This document shows positions 7,258 through 12,782 of a DNA stretch of 12,782 bases, one piece after another. How positions within the stretch are numbered: position 1 is the stretch's first letter; each line of letters starts with the position of its first letter. The notes under the pieces are model-generated. The model saw only the letters and a list, made by a program, of their open reading frames with translations, had not been told where the DNA came from and searched no databases. Source of the stretch: JBFEUI01 sp041547565 (GTDB taxonomy: Bacteria; Pseudomonadota; Gammaproteobacteria; Thiohalomonadales; Thiohalomonadaceae); contig JBFEUI010000082.1 of the NCBI GenBank assembly GCA_041547565.1, positions 1 to 12,782 on the forward strand, read 5' to 3'. Position numbers and translations under genes: made by a program.

Positions 7258-9927
7258 TCAGGCGGCCGATACGGCGGGGCTGCCCTTGGAGAACACCATC
7301 CGCCCATCCTGCAGCTCGACCACAATATGATCGCCCGGCAGGAATGAGCCTGCGAGTATCTCTTGGGCCAGGCCGTTTTCGATCATCTGCTGGATGGCGC
7401 GTTTCAACGGCCGGGCACCATAGACCGGATCAAAACCGGCCTCACTCACCTTATCCAGCGCATCGTCAGAAACCGCCAGCGTCATATCGCGCTCGGCCAG
7501 ACGTTTGCGCAGGTAATCGAGCTGTATCTCGGCGATGGCATGGATTTGATCCCTGCCGAGCGGATGGAACACCACCACCTCGTCAATGCGGTTGATAAAC
7601 TCGGGCCGGAACTGCTGCCCAACCACCTCCATCACCGCCGATTTCATCTCGTCATAATGCTGATTCGCACCGTCCGTGGTGCTCACCCTACGGGCAGCCT
7701 CCGGGTGTCCCGATTCGCTCCCGGCGAATCGGTCCTCGCTCATCATCTCCTGAATCAATTGGCTGCCCAGGTTGGAGGTCATCACCACCACCGTGTTGCG
7801 AAAATCGACCGTGCGGCCGTGGCCGTCGGTCAGGCGACCGTCATCGAGCACCTGCAGCAGAATGTTGAATACATCGGGGTGGGCCTTCTCCACCTCATCG
7901 AGCAGGATCACCGAGTAGGGTTTGCGCCGCACGTGTTCGGTCAGATAGCCGCCCTCCTCATAACCGACATAGCCGGGGGGCGCACCGACCAGGCGCGCCA
8001 CGGAGTGCTTCTCCATGAACTCCGACATATCGATGCGGATCATCGCCTCCTCGGTATCGAACAGGAACGAGGCGAGCGCCTTGCACAGCTCGGTCTTGCC
8101 GACACCGGTGGGGCCGAGAAACAGGAACGAACCGTTGGGACGGTTGGGATCGGCCAGACCGGCACGGGAGCGGCGAATGGCATCGGAGACCACCTTGACC
8201 GCCTCGTCCTGGCCCACCACGCGCTGGTGCATCACCTCCTCCATGCGCAGCAGCTTGTCCCGTTCGCCCTCAAGCATCTTGGAGACGGGTATCCCCGTCC
8301 ACTTGGAGACCACCTCGGCGATCTCCTCCTCGGTGACCTTGTTGCGCAGCAGCTTGGTCGCCGCATGTTGCGCCTCGTCGGCCATCTGCAGTGATTTTTC
8401 CAGGTCGGGGATGCGGCCGTACTGCAACTCGGACATGCGCGCCAGGTCACTGGCACGGCGGGCGGTCTCCAGTTCCATGCGTGCCCGGTCCAGCTCCTCC
8501 TTCAGGTGCTGGGTGCCCTGCAGCGCTGCCTTCTCAGACTTCCAGATCTCCTCGAAGTCGGCATACTCGCGCTCCAGCCTGCCGATCTCCTGCTCCAGGT
8601 CGGCCAGACGTTTTTTCGACGCCTCATCGCTCTCCTTGTCCAGCGCCTCACGCTCGATCTTCAGCTGTATCAGGCGCCGGTCGAGACGGTCCATCTCCTC
8701 GGGCATGGAGTCGATCTCCATGCGGATGCGGCTGGCCGCCTCATCGACCAGATCGATGGCCTTGTCAGGCAACTGGCGATCGGAGATATAGCGGTGTGAC
8801 AGCGTGGTGGCCGCGACGATGGCCGGGTCGGTCACTTCCACACCGTGGTGGACCTCGTACTTTTCCTTCAGTCCACGCAAAATGGCGATGGTCGCCTCCA
8901 CCGTCGGCTCCTCGACCAGCACCTTCTGGAAGCGGCGCTCCAGCGCGGCATCCTTTTCGATGTACTGGCGATACTCATCGAGCGTGGTGGCACCGATGCA
9001 GTGCAGCTCACCGCGGGCCAGTGCCGGCTTGAGCATGTTGCCCGCATCCATCGCCCCCTCGGCCTTGCCGGCCCCCACCATGGTATGCAGTTCATCGATA
9101 AACAGAATGATCTGCCCTTCCTGCTTGGCCAGGTCGTTGAGCACCGCCTTGAGGCGCTCCTCGAACTCGCCGCGGTACTTCGCCCCGGCAATCAGTGCGC
9201 CCATGTCCAGCGACAGCAGGCGCTTGTTCTTGATCCCCTCGGGCACCTCACCGTTGACGATGCGCTGCGCCAGCCCCTCGACAATGGCGGTCTTGCCGAC
9301 GCCGGGCTCGCCAATCAACACCGGGTTGTTCTTGGTGCGACGCTGCAACACCTGAATGGCACGGCGGATCTCGTCATCCCGGCCAATGACCGGATCGAGC
9401 TTGCCCTGTTCGGCTCGCTCTGTGAGATCGATGGTGTATTTCTGCAATGCCTGACGCTGCTCCTCGGCGTTGGGATCATCCACACTCTGTCCGCCACGGA
9501 TATCCTCGATGGCCTTGGCCACCGCATCACGGCTGGCTCCTGCATCGCGCAGCAGGTCACCCAGTTCCCCCTTGTCCTCTGCTGCCGCCAGCACAAACAG
9601 TTCACTGGAGATATAGGCATCGCTGCGATCCTGGGCCAGCTTGTCCGTCTGGTTGAGCAGACGCGCAGTGTCGTTTGAGACGTGGACATCGCCTGCCGCC
9701 CCCTCAACCGACGGCAGGCGCTCGAGCGCCTCGCCAAGATGGGAGCGCAGGGCGTGCACCTTGACCCCCGCCTTGGTGAGCAGATTTCTGATGGTGCCGC
9801 CTTCCTGATCCAGCAGTGCGGTCATCAGGTGCAGCGGCTCGATAAACTGGTGGTCACGGCCAACCGCCAGGCTCTGTGCATCGGCCAGAGCCATCTGGAA
9901 CTTGGTGGTCAACTTGTCCATTCGCAT
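7258..9927 (-). CDS. clpB: ClpB, protein disaggregase (Hsp100 AAA+ chaperone)
   Basis: ClpB cooperates with DnaK/DnaJ/GrpE to thread aggregated proteins through a hexameric ring in the cytoplasm after heat stress. Layout: N-terminal Clp_N repeats (1-145), AAA+ module 1 (Walker A GEPGVGKT 206-213, Walker B ILFIDEL near 280), the coiled-coil middle domain (about 400-530), AAA+ module 2 (Walker A GPTGVGKT near 605, pore loop GYVGYEEGGYL, Walker B VILLDEVEK), sensor 1 MTSNLGS, FRPEFINRIDE, and GARPLKRAIQ near the C-terminus. The start MRMDKLT at 9927 matches the family and has a GAGGA ribosome binding site 8 bases upstream (plus-strand 9936-9940); a second ATG two codons in is possible. At 889 residues it is about 32 longer than E. 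coli ClpB. About 24 of these lie in one loop (732-755), encoded by a palindromic element, and the rest mostly in a short C-terminal tail. The antisense open frames across this gene are shadows. Confidence 0.98.
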   Translation of the reverse strand: MRMDKLTTKFQMALADAQSLAVGRDHQFIEPLHLMTALLDQEGGTIRNLLTKAGVKVHALRSHLGEALERLPSVEGAAGDVHVSNDTARLLNQTDKLAQDRSDAYISSELFVLAAAEDKGELGDLLRDAGASRDAVAKAIEDIRGGQSVDDPNAEEQRQALQKYTIDLTERAEQGKLDPVIGRDDEIRRAIQVLQRRTKNNPVLIGEPGVGKTAIVEGLAQRIVNGEVPEGIKNKRLLSLDMGALIAGAKYRGEFEERLKAVLNDLAKQEGQIILFIDELHTMVGAGKAEGAMDAGNMLKPALARGELHCIGATTLDEYRQYIEKDAALERRFQKVLVEEPTVEATIAILRGLKEKYEVHHGVEVTDPAIVAATTLSHRYISDRQLPDKAIDLVDEAASRIRMEIDSMPEEMDRLDRRLIQLKIEREALDKESDEASKKRLADLEQEIGRLEREYADFEEIWKSEKAALQGTQHLKEELDRARMELETARRASDLARMSELQYGRIPDLEKSLQMADEAQHAATKLLRNKVTEEEIAEVVSKWTGIPVSKMLEGERDKLLRMEEVMHQRVVGQDEAVKVVSDAIRRSRAGLADPNRPNGSFLFLGPTGVGKTELCKALASFLFDTEEAMIRIDMSEFMEKHSVARLVGAPPGYVGYEEGGYLTEHVRRKPYSVILLDEVEKAHPDVFNILLQVLDDGRLTDGHGRTVDFRNTVVVMTSNLGSQLIQEMMSEDRFAGSESGHPEAARRVSTTDGANQHYDEMKSAVMEVVGQQFRPEFINRIDEVVVFHPLGRDQIHAIAEIQLDYLRKRLAERDMTLAVSDDALDKVSEAGFDPVYGARPLKRAIQQMIENGLAQEILAGSFLPGDHIVVELQDGRMVFSKGSPAVSAA
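7662..7730. repeat. Palindromic element inserted in frame within clpB
   Basis: The 69 bp begin with GATTCGC (7662-7668) and end with its inverse GCGAATC (7724-7730). A second GATTCGC (7712-7718) makes a 9-bp perfect stem CCGATTCGC / GCGAATCGG around TCCCG (7710-7732), and CACCC (7684-7688) can pair with GGGTG (7703-7707) in a second hairpin. The segment coincides with extra residues in ClpB (about 732-755, from DRFAGSES to GAN) between sensor 1 and FRPEFINR, where E. coli ClpB has only about 11 residues. A length divisible by three keeps the frame open. I infer a mobile palindromic repeat, but cannot see other copies in this window. Confidence 0.6.
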
Positions 9928-10115
9928 CAGGCTGTTCCTCGATATCTAAATTATTCAAACCTGAAACAGAGATAGGAGCACGGCAAAAGGAATTCAAGCA
10001 CGATTAACAGGGATAATTGTTTTGCCCTAGCCCGGCGGCTGGATAATGCGCCTCCCGGATAGGTTTGTTTCTTATCAAACAGAGCTTGGCAATTACGCCC
10101 CGTTTGGCTACCAGG
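9928..10115 (-). promoter_or_regulatory. clpB leader and upstream intergenic region
   Basis: This gap between the plsC end and the clpB start holds no credible gene. It contains the heat-shock promoter described separately, the clpB ribosome binding site, and a modest GC-rich hairpin (CCGG/GGC at 10032-10039 against GCC/CCGG at 10050-10058) with a 2-base asymmetry and no T-run. That hairpin might end the plsC transcript, but the evidence is weak. It is more AT-rich than the genes on either side. Confidence 0.5.
9970..9998 (-). promoter_or_regulatory. Sigma-32 (RpoH) heat-shock promoter of clpB
   Basis: Read on the minus strand, CTTGAAT (plus 9992-9998) is followed after 14 bases by TCCTATCT (plus 9970-9977). 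The RpoH consensus is CTTGAAA, a 13-17 base spacer, then CCCCATNT; here the -35 matches 6 of 7 and the -10 matches 5 of 7 defined positions. It would start transcription about 35 bases before the clpB ATG. Heat-shock sigma-factor control of clpB is established in gammaproteobacteria, which supports the match. Confidence 0.7.
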
Positions 10116-10129
10116 GTGAAGGGTGAGAC
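10116..10129 (+). repeat. Pair of GTGAAAC-family heptamers at the plsC 3' end
   Basis: GTGAAGG (10116-10122) and GTGAGAC (10123-10129) are adjacent heptamers of the same family as the arrays between plsC and def. They end at the base next to the plsC stop codon (TCA on plus at 10130-10132). With the array at 10865-10892 in the same orientation, they bracket plsC. Confidence 0.55.
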
Positions 10130-10837
10130 TCATTGCTGTGCGGCAGTTGCCCGCTTGCCGCTGATAATCCGCTCCAGCTGCTCGAGGCAGACACGCTGTT
10201 CGAGTGCGGCACAATCAAGTGGTTCGTAGCTGTGCACGTGGGCGCGTGAGGGGACAAACACGGCGGGCATCACCTTGCCCTGCATCCTGACACCGGTAAT
10301 ACGTGCCGGGACGATGGGACACTGCGCCAGGCGTGAGAGCTTGAACACGCCTCCCTTCAGCGGCCGGTACGGGGCATCATCCAGGTGGATCTTGCCGTGG
10401 GGAAACAGCGCCACCACCTCGCCCGCCTGCAGTGCCCGCAGCGCCTCACGAAACGCCCGTTCGGGGCGTGTACCGCGTTCCACCGGAATACATCCTGCGG
10501 CGCGGAACAGCCAGTTGAAGCCGAAGCGGTAGTACTCCTCCGCGGCAATGATAAAGCGTAACGGGCGCTTGCTGGCCGCCATCAGCAACATCGCATCAAC
10601 GCCTGAGACATGATTGCAGGCCACCAGTGCAGGACCGGTGGCCGGTATGTGCAGCGGCTCCGGATCAAGCCGGTGCACATACCGGCAGAAGAGGCGGTTC
10701 AGGCCGTCCAGCCGGTTGCGAAACGGGGTACCCCAATCTACCACGTTGGCCCTTTCGCTCACCCGGTGCAGGAGCAGCAAAAAGAAAACGACTATACCCA
10801 GTAGCGTGATAAGAATGGTTGTGGCAAATCCGGGCAT
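10130..10837 (-). CDS. PlsC-family lysophospholipid acyltransferase
   Basis: A membrane-anchored acyltransferase of the glycerolipid family, probably moving an acyl chain onto a lysophospholipid or a related acceptor. The ATG at 10837 gives 235 residues; a TTG two codons upstream (10843) is possible, and neither has a clear ribosome binding site. One N-terminal transmembrane helix (about 4-24) precedes the catalytic domain. Motif I is NHVSGVD with His76 and Asp81 (HX4D). Motif II is CIPVERG (116-122). Motif III reads FPHG (145-148) where most family members have FPEG, and continues KIHLDD rather than T-R-S. LKGG (160-163) and VPARITG (176-182) complete the fold. The FPHG change makes the acceptor substrate uncertain, so I do not assign the plsC symbol. 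Heptamer repeats lie on both sides of the gene. It is separated from def by 117 bases and may have its own promoter. Confidence 0.85.
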   Translation of the reverse strand: MPGFATTILITLLGIVVFFLLLLHRVSERANVVDWGTPFRNRLDGLNRLFCRYVHRLDPEPLHIPATGPALVACNHVSGVDAMLLMAASKRPLRFIIAAEEYYRFGFNWLFRAAGCIPVERGTRPERAFREALRALQAGEVVALFPHGKIHLDDAPYRPLKGGVFKLSRLAQCPIVPARITGVRMQGKVMPAVFVPSRAHVHSYEPLDCAALEQRVCLEQLERIISGKRATAAQQ

Positions 10838-10864
10838 AGGCAATTTTGCGAAGGGTCTGAAGGC

Positions 10865-10892
10865 GTGAAACGTTAAACGTGAGACGTGAAGC
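10865..10892 (+). repeat. Four tandem GTGAAAC-type heptamers (left arm of an inverted pair)
   Basis: The units are GTGAAAC, GTTAAAC, GTGAGAC and GTGAAGC, each seven bases, without gaps, differing from GTGAAAC by at most one base. Read on the minus strand they fall in the leader of the acyltransferase gene, 28 bases before its ATG. They face the array at 10931-10958, so the two can form an imperfect 28-bp stem around a 38-base loop. Confidence 0.75.
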
Positions 10893-10901
10893 GGAAATCA
10901 G

Positions 10902-10907
10902 ATTGTA
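10902..10907 (-). promoter_or_regulatory. Possible -10 box for the acyltransferase gene
   Basis: On the minus strand the spacer between the two heptamer arrays contains TACAAT (5 of 6 matches to TATAAT). No good -35 box lies 16-18 bases before it. If it is used, the transcript would carry one heptamer array in its leader. Confidence 0.2.
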
Positions 10908-10930
10908 GAACAGCTAACGGAATCAGTGGC

Positions 10931-10958
10931 GTTTCACCTTTCACGATTCACGTTTCAC
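10931..10958 (-). repeat. Four tandem GTGAAAC-type heptamers (right arm), overlapping the def stop codon
   Basis: Read on the minus strand from 10958 the units are GTGAAAC, GTGAATC, GTGAAAG and GTGAAAC. The TGA inside the first unit is the def stop codon (10955-10957). This array is the inverted partner of the one at 10865-10892. The intervening 38 bases hold no gene. Confidence 0.75.
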
Positions 10959-11464
10959 TTTTTCTGATAGACCTTTCTCTTGAACAGATCTTTGCGCCGG
11001 CTGACCAGGCGATCGAGAAACAGCATACCGTCGAGATGATCGCACTCGTGCTGCACGGCACGCGCCTCATAGCCCTCGCTGGTGTACTGCTTCAGTTCAC
11101 CGTACTCGTCGCAGGCCTGAAAGGTGATGCGTTCGGCACGGATGACATTACCGGTGTAGTCCGGCACCGACATGCAGCCCTCACGCCCGACTTCCATTCC
11201 CTCCCAGGTGAGGATCTCCGGGTTGACCAGGATCATGCGCCCCTGGTTCGGTACCGGCTTGCGCGTTTCGGAACAGTCGACGATAACGATATTCTGAAAA
11301 CGACCGACCTGGGGCGCCGCGATGCCGACGCCACCCGGACCGGCGCGCATGGTCTTTTCCAGATCGACAATAAAGCCGCGCAGTTCATCGTCAAACCGCT
11401 CCACCGGCTCGGACACCTGCTTCAGGCGCTCGTCTGGATACTTGAGGATCTCCAGTATGGCCAT
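10955..11464 (-). CDS. def: Peptide deformylase
   Basis: This metalloenzyme removes the formyl group from the N-terminal methionine of nascent proteins at the ribosome. The 169-residue length is typical. All three family motifs are present: GVGIAAPQ (45-52), EGCMS (95-99) with metal-binding Cys97, and QHECDHLDG (138-146) with metal ligands His139 and His143 and catalytic Glu140. The ATG at 11464 is preceded by GAGG (plus 11471-11474), which overlaps the stop codon of the upstream ACT-domain gene, so the two are probably translationally coupled; the gap is 8 bases. The last codons and stop are contributed by a heptamer repeat (AAG-TGA-AAC), so the original C-terminus may have been slightly altered. 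Unlike the common fmt/rsmB neighbourhood of def, here it follows a GcvR-like gene; whether a second def copy exists cannot be told from the window. Confidence 0.97.
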   Translation of the reverse strand: MAILEILKYPDERLKQVSEPVERFDDELRGFIVDLEKTMRAGPGGVGIAAPQVGRFQNIVIVDCSETRKPVPNQGRMILVNPEILTWEGMEVGREGCMSVPDYTGNVIRAERITFQACDEYGELKQYTSEGYEARAVQHECDHLDGMLFLDRLVSRRKDLFKRKVYQKK

Positions 11465-11472
11465 ACGCCGCC

Positions 11473-11994
11473 TCAGCCGATCAGGGTATCGATCTCTTCA
11501 AGGCGCGCCTCGATGCCCTCGGCCTTGATGATCTCCAGTACCGAGCGCAGCGCCTCGACACCTTCACCGGCATGCCCCTCCATCTGCATAATGTAGATCG
11601 GGCTATCCTCGGTTCCGCCGACATCGGTCTCCATATCGAGGATATGCAGACCAGCCTCGGCCAGGGCACCGGTGACCTTCGCCACGATACCGGCACGGTC
11701 GGCCCCGTAAACGGTGATGAGCACATCGGGCTCCAGATGCTGATGCAGCTTCGCCTCGATGCGGTCAACGTGAAGATGCAGCCCCATCGACTCGGCCACC
11801 GGTTCCACCATTTTGACCACCTCTTTCACCGTGCCGTCATACTGCACCATCATCATGATGGTGAAGTTCCCCCCCAGCCGCATCATCGAGGCCTCGCCGA
11901 GGTTACATCCGCCTTCATAAAGTGCGGCGCTGAGGTGGGCAACGATACCCGGCCGGTCCTTCCCCACCACCGTCATCATAAACCAATGTTTCAT
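11473..11994 (-). CDS. GcvR-like protein with two ACT domains
   Basis: A 173-residue protein made almost entirely of two ACT domains (about 4-80 and 90-170). Each opens with the typical loop: GKDRPGIVAHLSAAL (11-25) and GADRAGIVAKVTGALAEAG (97-115). ACT domains bind small ligands, usually amino acids, at domain interfaces. The double-ACT layout without a DNA-binding or catalytic domain resembles the glycine cleavage repressor GcvR, which acts by binding GcvA rather than DNA. Similarity to E. coli GcvR is low beyond the fold, so the symbol is withheld, and no gcv gene is near. The ATG at 11994 has an excellent AAGGAG ribosome binding site 8 bases upstream (plus 12003-12008). It follows the ZIP transporter by 27 bases and precedes def by 8, so the three look like one operon. 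Confidence 0.87.
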   Translation of the reverse strand: MKHWFMMTVVGKDRPGIVAHLSAALYEGGCNLGEASMMRLGGNFTIMMMVQYDGTVKEVVKMVEPVAESMGLHLHVDRIEAKLHQHLEPDVLITVYGADRAGIVAKVTGALAEAGLHILDMETDVGGTEDSPIYIMQMEGHAGEGVEALRSVLEIIKAEGIEARLEEIDTLIG

Positions 11995-12021
11995 TACCCT
12001 TTCTCCTTCTAGCAGCCGGCG

Positions 12022-12782
12022 TCAGTGCAACGTAGAGTGCGCCAGATAGATCACCACGACACCGGCCAGGATCAAGGCAACCTGCTGGATGGTTGCCGCC
12101 ACATGTGTGCGTTTATGCAGCGTGGGAATCAAGTCGGCCACCGCAATGTAGATGAAACTCGCCGCGGCAATCGCCAGCACAAACGGCAATATCTGCTGCG
12201 CATCGGTCAGGCTGTAGTAGGCCAGTAGGCCGCCGAGCACCGTCGTGACGCTCGTCAGAATGTTATAGAAAAACGCCCGTTTGCGGCTAAAGCCGCTGTG
12301 CAGCAGTACGGCAAAATCGCCCACTTCCTGCGGGATCTCATGTGCCGCCACCGCCAGCACCGTCACCACACCAAGATGGATATCGGTCAGGAAGGCCGCG
12401 GCAATCAGCACCCCATCGACAAAGTTGTGCAACCCGTCGCCGATCAGGATCAACACACCGGCACTACGGTGATCGTGTTCGCCCGTGTGCACATCGCAGG
12501 ATGCAGAGTGGCAATGGCGCCACAGCACCATCTTCTCCAGCAGGAAAAACAGCAGCACACCAATCAGCACCGTCGTCGTTATGTCATGGGGGTCAACGCC
12601 GGTCGGGACAAGGGCATGGGGCAGCAGGGCCAGAAAGGCCGCGCCCAGCAGCGCCCCGATAGCGAAGCTGACAAGCTGGGGAATGGTATGGCTGCGCATA
12701 TGCTCCGGTATCACCAGGAATACCGAGGCGGCGAGCACGCTGAGTACGCCGCCCAACAGGCAGAACATGACGATCCAGCCAA
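12022..12782 (-). CDS. ZIP-family divalent metal transporter (5' partial)
   Basis: An inner-membrane transporter of the ZIP family, which brings zinc and related divalent metals into the cytoplasm. The frame is still open at the window edge: codons for GWIV precede the first ATG (12768) and continue its first transmembrane helix, so the true start is probably just outside. The visible part is about 253 residues with about seven or eight hydrophobic helices. The metal-binding helices carry HNFVDG (His114, Asn115, Asp118 counted from the ATG at 12768) and HEIPQEVGD (His143, Glu144, Gln147, Glu148), the ZIP transport signature. The loop before them is rich in histidine and cysteine (HCHSASC and HTGEHDHR, about 85-101), a likely cytoplasmic metal-sensing loop. 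It heads the run ZIP, ACT-domain protein, def. The specific metal cannot be assigned. Confidence 0.92.
   Translation of the reverse strand, partial: GWIVMFCLLGGVLSVLAASVFLVIPEHMRSHTIPQLVSFAIGALLGAAFLALLPHALVPTGVDPHDITTTVLIGVLLFFLLEKMVLWRHCHSASCDVHTGEHDHRSAGVLILIGDGLHNFVDGVLIAAAFLTDIHLGVVTVLAVAAHEIPQEVGDFAVLLHSGFSRKRAFFYNILTSVTTVLGGLLAYYSLTDAQQILPFVLAIAAASFIYIAVADLIPTLHKRTHVAATIQQVALILAGVVVIYLAHSTLH

Noticed and set aside
7363..8394. Plus-strand open frame of 343 residues over clpB
   Set aside because: Complement of conserved ClpB codons; His-rich composition is the usual antisense artefact.
7258..9927. ClpA or ClpC instead of ClpB
   Set aside because: The long coiled-coil middle domain, the MRMDKLT start and overall colinearity with E. 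coli ClpB exclude ClpA/ClpC.
10032..10058. Intrinsic terminator for plsC
   Set aside because: Stem is short, interrupted and not followed by a T-run; kept only as a note in the clpB leader entry.
10838..10843. TTG start for the acyltransferase two codons upstream
   Set aside because: Possible, but the ATG at 10837 is adjacent and neither start has a ribosome binding site, so the ATG is preferred.
10865..10958. CRISPR array
   Set aside because: Units are only 7 bases, have no spacers between them, and no cas gene is present.
10886..11596. Plus-strand open frame of 236 residues over def
   Set aside because: Antisense to def with all catalytic motifs; its first part lies in the heptamer repeats.

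Overview
The window reads as chromosomal DNA of a GC-rich (roughly 60%) gammaproteobacterium. The ClpB, peptide deformylase and Hyp proteins look gammaproteobacterial, and the clpB upstream region carries a good match to the sigma-32 heat-shock promoter, which is the proteobacterial way of driving this gene. The [NiFe]-hydrogenase maturation genes imply an H2-metabolising organism. A sulfur- or hydrogen-oxidising lineage is plausible but is only inferred. No tRNA, rRNA, CRISPR array, phage gene or transposase is visible.

Left part, plus strand (1-7204): a hydrogenase-maturation cluster in the order hypD (5' end outside the window), hypF, a membrane-bound hybrid histidine kinase, hypE, and an HDOD-domain protein with a degenerate cyclic-nucleotide-binding-like N-terminus. 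HypF and HypE make the cyanide ligands from carbamoyl phosphate, and HypD (with HypC, not in the window) assembles the Fe(CN)2CO unit. The unusual part is the sensor kinase/receiver gene lodged between hypF and hypE, only 6 bases before hypE, and the regulator-like HDOD gene 65 bases after it. These two may couple a signal to hydrogenase maturation, or may only share the transcript.

The plus-strand and minus-strand blocks converge at about 7205-7257, where a strong 11-bp stem-loop probably ends transcription from both sides.

Right part, minus strand (transcribed from 12782 down to 7258): a ZIP-family metal transporter (5' end outside the window), a two-ACT-domain GcvR-like protein, def (peptide deformylase), a PlsC-family acyltransferase, and clpB. 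The first three are packed like an operon (gaps of 27 and 8 bases, with def's ribosome binding site overlapping the preceding stop). plsC and clpB are each preceded by a real intergenic region, and clpB has its own heat-shock promoter.

Three repeat observations stand out. (1) A 69-bp element with GATTCGC / GCGAATC ends sits in frame inside clpB and adds about 24 residues to a loop of the second AAA+ module. It resembles a palindromic element domesticated as protein sequence. (2) Two four-unit arrays of a GTGAAAC heptamer face each other as inverted repeats between def and plsC, and one of them supplies the def stop codon. (3) Two more heptamers of the same family directly follow the plsC stop, so plsC is bracketed by them.
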